A DNA stretch of 62,902 bases from Candidatus Zhuqueibacterota bacterium. Lineage in GTDB: Bacteria; Zhuqueibacterota; QNDG01; JABMRT01. Within the stretch, counting starts at the first letter, position 1. Each line of letters starts with the position of its first letter. The stretch covers positions 1-62,902 of the forward strand of contig JABMRT010000268.1 of assembly GCA_013202295.1 (NCBI GenBank), read 5' to 3'. The position numbers and the translations under genes are program-made. Below the pieces are notes generated by a model that was not told the origin of the DNA, did not search any database, and was given only the letters and a program-made list of their open reading frames with translations. Positions 17,768 through 27,410 of the stretch are shown here, in pieces.

Positions 17768-18625
17768 GTGAAAAGCTTTTTTAAATATTGGCATTGTGTG
17801 TTCTTTACGTTTGCATCTTTCACTATTATATTAGCTCAAGAGAATTTACTGCAGAATCCTGAATTCGACGCTGGGATGGAGTCTTGGATTCCGGTGCAGA
17901 TTGAACCTTCGGTGAGTTTATTCGAGGTGGATGATAGCAGTGTTTTATCGGGAGAAAATTCTCTACAAGTGTATGTGGTTGATGGAGGTCCTTTAGAGTA
18001 TTCAGTTCAGGTATATCAAAGTGTGCCTATTCAAGATGACCACACCTACTCAATCACATTTCTGGCTTATTATGAGGCCGATGATGAGCTGCAAATCAAG
18101 ATCGATTGGGAAGAGGATGGAGGAAACTGGACCCGCTATTTTTTTAAAGGGATCACATTAAATGAGGAAACTGAGAGATACGGCCCTTACACATTCACGA
18201 GCCGCTATGAAGATAGTGACGCTAACTTTAAATTATTTTTAGGCCAACTTATGGATACGGTTGTTTATCTAGATTCCATTGTAATTAATGATATTACAAA
18301 TACGAACGTCGCTTCTTATCCAGTTACTTTGCCTGACCGGTATCAACTTGCTCAGAATTATCCCAATCCTTTTAATCCTACAACTGTGATTCCGTACACT
18401 CTGTCAAAATCAGGTCAGGTTACGTTGGATATTCTCAATATCCGTGGAAAGCGGATTTGCTCTCTCGTTCATGGTGTGCAAACAGCTGGAAACTATCAAA
18501 TTCACTGGAATTCTTCCGATGATACAGGAAACAGGGTAACCAACGGGATTTACTTTTACACACTCTCTGTCTCTGGTACACATGGTTTTTTTAAAAAGAC
18601 ACACAAAATGGTTTTAATGAAATAG
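17768..18625 (+). CDS. Secreted carbohydrate-binding (CBM4/9-like) protein with sorting domain
   Basis: 285 residues from GTG 17768, preceded by GGGAGG at 7 bases; the earlier GTG at 17741 lacks a site. Signal peptide to about residue 23. A beta-sandwich of CBM4/9 type (about 25-180) opens with NLLQNPEFDAGMESW and has SLQVYV and KLFLGQ strands. The C-terminal 95 residues are the FlgD-like sorting module with QNYPNPFNPTT and a conserved ending HKMVLMK. No catalytic domain is present, so it probably tethers glycan at the surface. It is the last gene before a 264-base AT-rich gap that has no other feature than a weak sigma-54-like GG-N10-GC at 18808-18821. Confidence 0.8.
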   Translation: MKSFFKYWHCVFFTFASFTIILAQENLLQNPEFDAGMESWIPVQIEPSVSLFEVDDSSVLSGENSLQVYVVDGGPLEYSVQVYQSVPIQDDHTYSITFLAYYEADDELQIKIDWEEDGGNWTRYFFKGITLNEETERYGPYTFTSRYEDSDANFKLFLGQLMDTVVYLDSIVINDITNTNVASYPVTLPDRYQLAQNYPNPFNPTTVIPYTLSKSGQVTLDILNIRGKRICSLVHGVQTAGNYQIHWNSSDDTGNRVTNGIYFYTLSVSGTHGFFKKTHKMVLMK

Positions 18626-18889
18626 ACAAGGAAATTTTCTCTAATTTATTATTGTCCCAATCAACCTAGGTTAAGATTATATCTGGTTAAAGCTGAATGT
18701 TTAGAACCATTGATTTATTCCAATATTTTTTGCAATGAAAAGACTTTCAATTGCGATAAGACAGCAGATCTATTATCTTAAAGGATGAAATTCTAAATTC
18801 AAGATCTGGTTTTAAAATCGCTTCCGAAAGTTGTTATGGTTTTTTAAATATATAGATTCTACTTTCCTGTAATTTATATGGAGCAACAT

Positions 18890-21800
18890 GTGATCAATTT
18901 ATATCCAAAACATCGGAATCTCATATTTTTAAGTACAATACAGATCCTTTTCATTCTTCTGTCAACAACTTCCATCGCAAGGCAAGTTCAAACTAAATAT
19001 GAAATTTATGAATGGCTTATTCTTCCGGTATTTCCTCTTAATGACGGACCACGCGCTCTTGATTTGTCGTATTTCTCCGAGCCTGATATCGCCCCCTCTC
19101 CCAGTAAACAAATGGGTCTATATACCTGGCAGACGATTCGGTCAAAAAATAACCGGATTGACATGCTTCACCAGAATTACGCCAGAACGACAAATTGTGC
19201 AGTATATGCTTTTGTTTATATTCATGCGTCGAAAACGCATGCCTCGAAACTGTTAATGGGATCCGATGACGGCATTGCAGCATGGGTGAATGGTGAGCAA
19301 GTGTGGAACAATCATCTGGCTCGCGGGCATTCCGCGGAAGATGATATCGCTGCCATTCAGCTGCGGGAAGGTTGGAATCGTTTACTATTGAAAATCAGCC
19401 AGCTAGGAGGTGGATGGGCGTTTTCCTGTTCAGTATCCAGTAATGCAACACTTCGTTTTTCTTTGGACAATCCGTTACCAGATCAATGGCCCAGTATTGA
19501 GAACTGGCAACCGGGAATCAGATTGCTGAATTGCTATTTGGGTGAAATGATTTCACCTGATACCATCCGGGTGAAAATGGACATTATGAGTTTCTATTCT
19601 TCTCCCGTGGATCAAGTCTCTATTGATCTTATAGGGATGAATGATGCTGTCCTGAACAATTTGAAATTGGAAATTCTGAATCCGACTCAGATTGTATCCG
19701 GTCATTCTGATGTTTCTCTATTGGATGTGGCAAAGACATCTGCTACGGGATCGATGAAAATTCGTATTCACGATGGAAAAAATGCAGTATCCACTCCGGT
19801 TTTGAATCATTCTGAAATACAACTGGTTTCTCTTCTTTGTCAGTCAGATCAGGCGATACCGGAAGAAATTAAAAAAGCAGCAAAATCACTGAGAAATTTA
19901 TTTATTGTCTATCGTCCTGCAATCAATCAATTTAAAGAGAGTGCACAAGATGCTTTGGTAGCCTATTTTGATAATGACTTTAACACACTTGAATCACTTC
20001 TGGAAACAATGGTTGAACAGTTGATTGAACAATATCCTGATCGAAGTACTGATGTGGCTTATTTGCTCGGGCATGCCCATATTGACATGAACTGGTTATG
20101 GACCTATGATGAAACACTCAAGACTTCTCATGATACCTTCAGACAGGTGCTGGCCTTTATGGAAGAATATGAGGATATGACTTATATTCAAAGTCAACCC
20201 TATATTTATCAGGCCATGGAATTGATTGATCCCGCCATGTTCTCTCAAATTTTGCAGCGTGTTCAGGAAGGCCGTTGGGAATTGGCCGGCGGAATGCTCG
20301 TTGAAGGAGATACCAATCTTCCCGGTGGAGAAGCATTGGCCCGGTCATTTTTATTAGGACAGCGGTATTTTCTAACAGCATTTGGCAAAATAGCGACAAC
20401 TGGCTGGCTTCCGGACAATTTTGGTCATACAGCCCAGCTGCCACAAATTCTAAGACTAGCCGGATGTGATTCCTACTATTTTCACCGATGCCATCCTTAT
20501 CTGGGACTTTTTACCTGGCAGGCACCTGATGGCTCACGCGTTTCCGCATACAGCAATCATACTTACAGCGGAACCATTCAACCAGCACTAATGGGTGAAT
20601 TTGATAAGCTTGTGCCTGAAACCCGTCAGCTGCTGCATTTAACAGGAGTGGGGGATCACGGAGGTGGGCCTACACGGCGTGATATTGAAATGGCACAGTT
20701 ATTACAGGAGACGCCCCGCTTTCCGACGGTGAAATTTTCAACGGCAAAAGCGTTCTTTGAGGATGGGCAAGCAAACCAGGTCAGTATGCCTGTGCATCAG
20801 GGAGAAATGCAATATGTGTTTGAAGGATGTTATTCATCCGTTTCACGCATTAAAGAGGGCAATCGTTTGTGTGAATCCAGACTTGCAGAAGCAGAGTGGG
20901 TCTGTGTTTGGAATCAGTTCGAGGGCTATCCATATCCTCAAGAGAAACTCAATGATGCGTGGGGGAAAGTTGTTTTCAACCAGTTTCACGATATCTTACC
21001 CGGAACTGCTATCCATGAATCCAATCAGGATGCGGTTGCCAATTATCGTGTGGCTCTGAATGAAGCCACACAAATCAGGGACCGGGCATTGAGAAATCTT
21101 GCAGATCGCATACTGATCGATCAACAAAAGGGGCAGCCTGTTGTGGTGTTTAATCCGCAACCGAAAGAACGAACCTCTATTGTAGAAGCTGAAATATTTA
21201 CCCATGAACTGCCCAAAACCGTCAAACTGTCCAGATGGACGGATTATGACGGAGGAGAAGAAATAGAACCTGTGGATGTAGGCCAGGGAGCAGTGCCCAG
21301 TATTTTAGTAGAGGATTCAGAAGGAAATGTCATTCCCGCTCAGATTATCTGGGGAAAACAGTTTCCTCCGGGATGGCGCTCACGGATTCAGTTTATTGCA
21401 GAAGCGTTGCCAGCTGGTGGTTACAGAACCTATTATGTCCATCCGGATCACGAAAGTGAAACCAGTCAATCCATTCAGGTGAATGAAAATTCTTTTGAAA
21501 CAGATTATTACAAAATCCGTTTTAATATGGAAACGGGTGAAATTGCAGAACTGTATGACAAATGTTTGGGAATGGATTATGTTGCTTCCGATCAAACAAT
21601 CAATCAATTGAAAATTTTTATCGAAGATGCGCAGACTATGGATGCGTGGAATATTGGCAACATTCTGGATATTCAAAACATCTCCAATGTTGAGAGCATT
21701 CGTGTTACAGAGAATGGGCCTGTTCGTGCATGTGTTGAAGTTATCAAAACATGGGGAAAATCAAAATTTGTTCAAAAAACATATTTATATCAACGGTATC

Positions 21801-22543
21801 CCCGAATTGATTTTGACCTGGAAGTGCATTGGTTTGAGCAGGGAGGGCCGGATCAGAATGCCCCGATGCTTCGTGTGACTTTCCCTTTAAATATTTCTGA
21901 TCCAGAATTCAATTGTCATGTGCCTTTTTATATCGCTCAAAGGCCCATCAATGGTCAGGAAGTTCCTGCACAAAAATGGGTGGATATTTCAAATGCAAGT
22001 TCCGGAATGGCCTTGTTGAACCAGACTAAATATGGTCACTCATTCGAGGATGGCGAATTGCGATTGACTTTATTACGCAGTTCCTATCATCCAGATGTGT
22101 ATCCTGATCAGGGTCTGCATCGCATCAAATATGCTTTGTTCCCCCATGGAAAGCATTGGGCATCGGATGTCTGGGTTGAAGGCAATGATTTTAATTGTCC
22201 TGCCATGGCTGTTGAACCCCCCTCATTTGCATTGAAGAAAAATCATGTATCCCCAAAACACGAGGCCTCTTATTTGAATGTTTCACCCCACAATATTCAA
22301 TTAACGGGATTGAAAAAAACGGAAGACAGCAAGGAAATTGTCTTGCGAATGGTAGAAATATTGGGTGAACAAACTGAAACCACGATTCAATTGGCGTATC
22401 CTGTCCGGTCTGTAAGGCGAATCAATTTGATTGAGGAATCCATAAACAATGGTGAAAGACTTAACATTAAGGATGGCAAAATCACGGTAAATATAAATCC
22501 CTATGAAATTGTGTCACTGGCAATTGACATGGAAACCAATTAA
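18890..22543 (+). CDS. GH38 alpha-mannosidase with extra N-terminal sugar-binding-like domain
   Basis: 1217 residues from GTG 18890, which has GGAG 6 bases upstream; ATG 18878 has no site. After a signal peptide comes a sandwich domain (about 110-190) with GSDDGIAAWVNGEQVW and LKISQLGGGW, nearly repeated in the phosphatase at 37887. The GH38 catalytic domain starts at about 390 with zinc ligands in GHAHIDMNWLW; the nucleophile Asp lies in WLPDNFGHTAQLP (about residue 509). The C-terminal half is the beta-rich GH38 tail. It is longer than usual because of the added N-terminal domain. It should cleave alpha-mannosidic bonds in the periplasm, with GH92 providing complementary linkages. Confidence 0.93.
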   Translation: MINLYPKHRNLIFLSTIQILFILLSTTSIARQVQTKYEIYEWLILPVFPLNDGPRALDLSYFSEPDIAPSPSKQMGLYTWQTIRSKNNRIDMLHQNYARTTNCAVYAFVYIHASKTHASKLLMGSDDGIAAWVNGEQVWNNHLARGHSAEDDIAAIQLREGWNRLLLKISQLGGGWAFSCSVSSNATLRFSLDNPLPDQWPSIENWQPGIRLLNCYLGEMISPDTIRVKMDIMSFYSSPVDQVSIDLIGMNDAVLNNLKLEILNPTQIVSGHSDVSLLDVAKTSATGSMKIRIHDGKNAVSTPVLNHSEIQLVSLLCQSDQAIPEEIKKAAKSLRNLFIVYRPAINQFKESAQDALVAYFDNDFNTLESLLETMVEQLIEQYPDRSTDVAYLLGHAHIDMNWLWTYDETLKTSHDTFRQVLAFMEEYEDMTYIQSQPYIYQAMELIDPAMFSQILQRVQEGRWELAGGMLVEGDTNLPGGEALARSFLLGQRYFLTAFGKIATTGWLPDNFGHTAQLPQILRLAGCDSYYFHRCHPYLGLFTWQAPDGSRVSAYSNHTYSGTIQPALMGEFDKLVPETRQLLHLTGVGDHGGGPTRRDIEMAQLLQETPRFPTVKFSTAKAFFEDGQANQVSMPVHQGEMQYVFEGCYSSVSRIKEGNRLCESRLAEAEWVCVWNQFEGYPYPQEKLNDAWGKVVFNQFHDILPGTAIHESNQDAVANYRVALNEATQIRDRALRNLADRILIDQQKGQPVVVFNPQPKERTSIVEAEIFTHELPKTVKLSRWTDYDGGEEIEPVDVGQGAVPSILVEDSEGNVIPAQIIWGKQFPPGWRSRIQFIAEALPAGGYRTYYVHPDHESETSQSIQVNENSFETDYYKIRFNMETGEIAELYDKCLGMDYVASDQTINQLKIFIEDAQTMDAWNIGNILDIQNISNVESIRVTENGPVRACVEVIKTWGKSKFVQKTYLYQRYPRIDFDLEVHWFEQGGPDQNAPMLRVTFPLNISDPEFNCHVPFYIAQRPINGQEVPAQKWVDISNASSGMALLNQTKYGHSFEDGELRLTLLRSSYHPDVYPDQGLHRIKYALFPHGKHWASDVWVEGNDFNCPAMAVEPPSFALKKNHVSPKHEASYLNVSPHNIQLTGLKKTEDSKEIVLRMVEILGEQTETTIQLAYPVRSVRRINLIEESINNGERLNIKDGKITVNINPYEIVSLAIDMETN

Positions 22544-22554
22544 TAAAAGGCTTT

Positions 22555-24564
22555 ATGATGAAACTTCAAAAATCCATTTTTATAATCCCAATTGTTGTAT
22601 TGTTTTTTCAATGTGCTTCAGTCTCTGAGTCAAAATTAAAATCAGAATACAAAGGAGGCCAAACAGGATTATCAGGTTTTGTGACAGATGCTGAAACCGG
22701 AGATCCGCTTCCTGCCAGAATCGTACTCAATGATCACCAAAGGCAGACGGTTCAAACTTATTATCAATCTTATCCCGGTATTTATACAGATGACCGGGGC
22801 ATTTTTCAAATAGAGACCAGTCCTGGTACCTATAACCTTATAATTAGCCGAGGGATTGATTATCTCTCTCAGTCACATGAAATTCAGATAAATGAAGGTC
22901 AAACGCTTCATCTTACAATAGCACTTGAATCTTGGGTGCCGCTGAGAAAAATGGGGTGGGTGAATGGTGAGGGGCATGCACATCTGTATACCGACAAACA
23001 TCCGGATGATGAAATGCTGGGAGTAGTCCGGAAAATCTGTCGAGCACAGGGTGTGGATTTTATTGCGACCAACCAGGGTTGGGGCGGATACAATGATGAT
23101 AACTGGCGTGAAGGGTATGCACAATTCTCTGACGAGAAATTCCTGTTGTCTTATGGAGCCGAAATGCCGAAGTACCGGACAGGTCATACGTGGTGGCTCA
23201 ATTTAAAATCCTGCCGTCATTATTTTAAGATGACAATGGATACAGTTTATGAAAACGGGTATTACCAGTCCCCGAAGGCTGAAACCTGGCAGTTTGCCGA
23301 TCTTCCGTTCCCGAATATCCCGGACGTGGAACTGATTCCCTATTTCAAGAATGCGGATGAAGCGGTTGCCTGTATTGCACATCCGACCTCATGGTGGTGG
23401 CAGAAACGTGGAGATATCGAGAAATATACGACCAATGTGTGTGAGTATCTGTCGTTCAGTCTGCTGGCCGGCAATCTATGGGACGGCATGGTGGTCATGG
23501 GGTATGACAAGGATCATTATTTTTATCAGAACCTCTGGTTTCACGTGCTGAATGAAGGATACCGGCTCACACCTCTGGCTGAACTCGATGGTGGCTATGG
23601 AGAGAACAACAAGTTTCCATATGGTTCCATGAGAGTCTACTATCAGGTGGGAGAGCATATGTCCATGTCAAATATCGCGGAGGCCGTGCGAAAGGGGAGG
23701 ACGTTTGTCACGTCCGGCCCGATTGTTTTTGCCGATATGGATGGACAATATCAAGTTGGTGATGTTGTGCCGGCTGATGGGATGAAGCATAAACTGTACA
23801 TCGATGCCTATGCCTCAGGTGAGATCGATGATTATCTATCCTACGTTATCGTTTTCCGCAACGGCAAAATCCATAAACTTTGGGATCTGCGTGATGAGAA
23901 GCCCCGGCATGTAGAGAAAAACCTCGAGATCATAGAGTCAAAGCAGGCATGGTATGCGATCAAAGCGTATGGAAGGGATGCCTGGGAAGATCCCAAGAAT
24001 CTGGATGTGATGGCTGTGTGTGAGGAGATCCAGACCGGTACTTTTAAGGGTGAGATTCGGAAAGAAAATTCGAATTGCATGACAAGTCCCTTTTATTTCA
24101 GGTCAGAATCGATGTCAGATCCAGCTCCTTTGGAGTCGAATGTCACACTGACATTAAAACATCCAAAGACAAAGCTGTTGGTCAAAAAAGCAAGGATTGA
24201 TGTCCTCCTCAATGGAAATAAAATAAATGAGTTGGATGTGACGAATGGACAGGTATCCTTTAAAATGCCTGTGAACGCAATACTGAAAATATCATCTCCC
24301 GGATTACCGACCATCCGGCGTGGCCTATACCTTGATTATCCGCCTCATCAGAAAATGATCGAGACTTTTGCCAGCGGCCGCTGGCTGGATCAAAGTAACT
24401 GGAAAAAACTTCTCAGTCCGGGACAGGTGCCATGGGAAGCGTTTCAGTTCGAGAAGGCACGCTCCGTTCTGTCCAACGTGGACTGGATCCTTGAAATGAA
24501 GCCCAATGAACGAGACGAGCTGTGGGAAGAGTTTGAGCGGTTGTTTGAGGCCGGTACTCAGTGA
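22555..24564 (+). CDS. CehA/McbA-family metallohydrolase lipoprotein
   Basis: 669 residues. Lipoprotein Cys20 (LFFQC). A carboxypeptidase-regulatory-like sandwich (about 36-120; GFVTDAETGDPLPARIVL) is followed by a PHP-type metallohydrolase of the CehA/McbA family (about 130-470) with metal-site histidines in GEGHAHLYTDKH, a middle IAHPTSWW and a late RKGRTFVTSGP. The 190 residues after about 480 (from VMAVCEEIQ) form a C-terminal module that is nearly repeated in the chimeric frame at 30838. It starts 11 bases after the GH38 stop; either ATG 22555 or 22558 may be used. The family includes a carbamate hydrolase; the substrate here is unknown. Confidence 0.8.
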   Translation: MMKLQKSIFIIPIVVLFFQCASVSESKLKSEYKGGQTGLSGFVTDAETGDPLPARIVLNDHQRQTVQTYYQSYPGIYTDDRGIFQIETSPGTYNLIISRGIDYLSQSHEIQINEGQTLHLTIALESWVPLRKMGWVNGEGHAHLYTDKHPDDEMLGVVRKICRAQGVDFIATNQGWGGYNDDNWREGYAQFSDEKFLLSYGAEMPKYRTGHTWWLNLKSCRHYFKMTMDTVYENGYYQSPKAETWQFADLPFPNIPDVELIPYFKNADEAVACIAHPTSWWWQKRGDIEKYTTNVCEYLSFSLLAGNLWDGMVVMGYDKDHYFYQNLWFHVLNEGYRLTPLAELDGGYGENNKFPYGSMRVYYQVGEHMSMSNIAEAVRKGRTFVTSGPIVFADMDGQYQVGDVVPADGMKHKLYIDAYASGEIDDYLSYVIVFRNGKIHKLWDLRDEKPRHVEKNLEIIESKQAWYAIKAYGRDAWEDPKNLDVMAVCEEIQTGTFKGEIRKENSNCMTSPFYFRSESMSDPAPLESNVTLTLKHPKTKLLVKKARIDVLLNGNKINELDVTNGQVSFKMPVNAILKISSPGLPTIRRGLYLDYPPHQKMIETFASGRWLDQSNWKKLLSPGQVPWEAFQFEKARSVLSNVDWILEMKPNERDELWEEFERLFEAGTQ

Positions 24565-24644
24565 ATCAATATGGATCTATAATATCGACCCATTTATTTT
24601 CGAAAAGGACGCTGTTTCAGCTTTCATAACAAAGGAATTTTGAA

Positions 24645-26978
24645 ATGATTAAATTGAAGAAAGATTATATCTACTACTTTATATATTTAATTTTTTTAAG
24701 TCTGATTTTTTCATGTACAAACCAGGTGGATAACACGGTTTTGCACAATAAATTAAAAACCGAGATCCGGCAGTCTGAAGGAAAACCAACTTTATTTGTC
24801 AATAATGAGCCTCATCACGGACTATTTTGTTCGGTGCCGATGAATTATATGCAGAATTTTATTGATGCAGGATTTGATGTTTTTGATACACATCCGTTTA
24901 CACCCCATGGCTGGGTTGGAGAAGACCAATATGATTATACAGATACCGATACTTACATTGAAAGCTATTTAAAACAAAAACCTGATGCGTTATTGATTCT
25001 TCGGATTTGGATGGGATATAATCAATCTGGCCCTGGCGATTGGATAAATAAACCTGATTGGTACGTTAACGAACACCCTGATGCAGCCATTCAAACCACT
25101 CACGGTCCACAGGGACAGGATGATCATGTATTGGTATCACCCTCATTTGCATCGGCAGACTATCGTGAAAAGGCAGGAATTGCGATCAAAAATATGATCG
25201 AACATGTTGAGAGCAAGTATGGAAACAATATATTGGGTTATGTAGTCGGTGGTGGGCCTTGTGGTGAATGGTTTCATTGGTTTGCCTATTATTGCCAGCG
25301 GGATCAAAGTCCAGAGCTGTTAGATGATTATTCAGAACCAATGAAGAAGACGTTTATTGCCTTTGCAAAAGAAAAATATCGAACAATAGCGGACGTGAAT
25401 AAAACCTGGCACACGGACTATCAAACATTTGAAGATATTACATTGCCGGGAATTGAATCAAGATTAAACGCGACTATCGGCAACATTCGGGACGGGCGTC
25501 AGGAACAGAAAGTATTGGATTTTTATCATGTTTTTAATCGCCAAACAATTAATAACCTTTTGCATTGGACCGCAAAGGCAAAAGAAGGTTGTCGCAATCA
25601 AAAAGTGATTATGGCATTTTATGGATATTTATGGCATAATCAGGATGGCGTCGTGCAGGCGCGGTCTGGCCATATTGACCTCGATATGGCATTATCATCT
25701 CCGGATATTGATTATATCATTGCTCCATCTCATTATACATTTCGACAATTGGAAGGCGTCATTTCAGGCCAGGGAGTCGTGTCCAGCACGTTATTCCGTG
25801 AGAAGCAATATATTCAAGAGATTGACGGCTCCACATTTCTTAAAAAAAGCTGGCCCTGTACCACCCATGCGAATCCGGTTGATATCGATGAGACGATCCA
25901 TTTATTAAAACGTGACCTCGGCAAAGTATTGACTGAAGGTTCGTCTGCCTGGATCATGGATTTAATGGGTGGTATGTATGATGACCCGGAGTTGATACAG
26001 GAATTAAAACAGATTACTGAAATTGCAAAAACGCATTACCATCAAACCGGACACAATAACAAACAAGTGGCTGTTGTTTTAAATCCTGATGAGTCATTCT
26101 ATTTTAAAGAAGCCGAACAACTGCTGGTGCCATTAATCTCTATGTTTAAGCAATATGAACTGGAACGTATGGGATTGGGATATGATGATCTGATTTTGGA
26201 AGATTTGAAATATCTGTCTCAAGAACAAACAGAACGCTATAAGTTCTGGATATTCCCTTCTGCTATTTCACTCTCAGATGAAGAAATCAGACTTATCCGT
26301 AAACATTGTATGCGGAATGATAATTACATTTTATGGAATTATGCTCCTGCTGTTTGGACGGAAAATGGATTAAATTTAGAGCGAATGAAAGAATTAACAG
26401 GATTTGATTGTGGCTACACTTTAGAACCAGGTGAAGCAATTGTAAAAATCGCAAAGCCAACTCATCCAATATTAGAAGGATTGGATTTACCCATTACTTT
26501 TGGCACCAATGGCGATTTATCGCGAGATGATATTAAATATCATGCCTGTTTGGGAGTTTACCCATCTAACAATGATAAATTCAATGTAACTCCCAGATTC
26601 TATATAAAGAAGGCTGATCAGACACTTGGAGATTTAGTTTCTTATCAAAATGGGAAGTATGGCGGTTTTGGCTTAAAAGATATGGGAAACTGGACTTCGG
26701 TCTTAAGCACGGTTCCGTTAACTCCCAATGCCATTTTACGTAATATTGCACGAGCAGCGGGATGCCATGTATACTCTGATATTTTAGGACAAACTTTTCA
26801 TTGTAAAAACTATATCGGTATGTTTTTTCATGAAGATGGTGAGTGTCAAATTAAGTTACCTTATCGTGTTGATGTTGTGAAAGATGTCTGGACTAACCAA
26901 GAAATAGCCAGGAATGTCGATAAACTTGATCTGACTGTGAAAAAAAATAATGCCGTTTTATATACTTATTCACGATGA
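24645..26978 (+). CDS. GH42-like clan GH-A glycosidase lipoprotein
   Basis: 777 residues with lipoprotein Cys24 (LIFSC). A TIM-barrel follows; Glu208 in GGGPCGEWFHW and Glu392 in QYIQEIDGS fit acid/base and nucleophile of a GH-A enzyme. A later Rossmann-like region (about 465-650; VAVVLNPDESFYF, LKYLSQEQTERYKFWIFP) resembles the trimerisation domain of beta-galactosidase GH42. Probable role is release of terminal beta-linked galactose or a related sugar. It is distant from well-known GH42, so the substrate is open. Its stop overlaps the next start (ATGA). Confidence 0.7.
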   Translation: MIKLKKDYIYYFIYLIFLSLIFSCTNQVDNTVLHNKLKTEIRQSEGKPTLFVNNEPHHGLFCSVPMNYMQNFIDAGFDVFDTHPFTPHGWVGEDQYDYTDTDTYIESYLKQKPDALLILRIWMGYNQSGPGDWINKPDWYVNEHPDAAIQTTHGPQGQDDHVLVSPSFASADYREKAGIAIKNMIEHVESKYGNNILGYVVGGGPCGEWFHWFAYYCQRDQSPELLDDYSEPMKKTFIAFAKEKYRTIADVNKTWHTDYQTFEDITLPGIESRLNATIGNIRDGRQEQKVLDFYHVFNRQTINNLLHWTAKAKEGCRNQKVIMAFYGYLWHNQDGVVQARSGHIDLDMALSSPDIDYIIAPSHYTFRQLEGVISGQGVVSSTLFREKQYIQEIDGSTFLKKSWPCTTHANPVDIDETIHLLKRDLGKVLTEGSSAWIMDLMGGMYDDPELIQELKQITEIAKTHYHQTGHNNKQVAVVLNPDESFYFKEAEQLLVPLISMFKQYELERMGLGYDDLILEDLKYLSQEQTERYKFWIFPSAISLSDEEIRLIRKHCMRNDNYILWNYAPAVWTENGLNLERMKELTGFDCGYTLEPGEAIVKIAKPTHPILEGLDLPITFGTNGDLSRDDIKYHACLGVYPSNNDKFNVTPRFYIKKADQTLGDLVSYQNGKYGGFGLKDMGNWTSVLSTVPLTPNAILRNIARAAGCHVYSDILGQTFHCKNYIGMFFHEDGECQIKLPYRVDVVKDVWTNQEIARNVDKLDLTVKKNNAVLYTYSR

Positions 26979-27295
26979 AAAGAGCAACTGTTTTGCTTTT
27001 CATGTTGGTATGTGGATTTTTTGTGTTTAATTGCAACTCAAACAAGACCGATTTTACTGAAATCATTTTAGATGAAAACAGTCTGCTGAACTGTTGGACA
27101 AAAACCATTGGTGATTTGAATCAGGATGGAATAGACGAGCTGGTAATCGGTGGGCATAATGGTGGTGGACTCTGTGTTTTTATGTCACCAAAACTCAATA
27201 AAATTCAAATTACCAATATGCCGGGACTTTCAACGTATGCAGAAGTCGCGGATATCGATAATGACGTAAAAATATGGTTGAATAACTTGAAGTAA
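26975..27295 (+). pseudogene. Truncated FG-GAP/VCBS repeat lipoprotein
   Basis: 106 codons, overlapping the previous stop (ATGA). A probable lipoprotein signal (FVFNC, Cys20) is followed by one calcium-binding FG-GAP motif (GDLNQDGIDELVIGGHNGGG) and the start of a second (YAEVADIDND), where the expected DG continuation is missing and the frame jumps to VKIWLNNLK and a stop. Full-length relatives have several such propeller blades and are hundreds of residues long, so this looks like an internal deletion that joined the first blade to a late one. It could still make a small lipoprotein. The 115 bases that follow show nothing. Confidence 0.6.
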
Positions 27296-27410
27296 TGAAT
27301 AAAAGATTAACAGATGTTAAATGCACAATTGAAGTGATGGAAAAGAACGAGACACCTTATTAACTTAGTTAGAAGCCCTGTTTTAACCTGTAGAGGAAGG
27401 AAGTATCCAA

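Noticed and set aside
18801-18825. Sigma-54-like element (GG at 18808, GC at 18820) upstream of GH38
   Set aside because: Only the GG and GC at the right spacing match; the TGGCAC and TTGC contexts do not (TGGTTT and ATCGC). In an AT-rich gap this can occur by chance.
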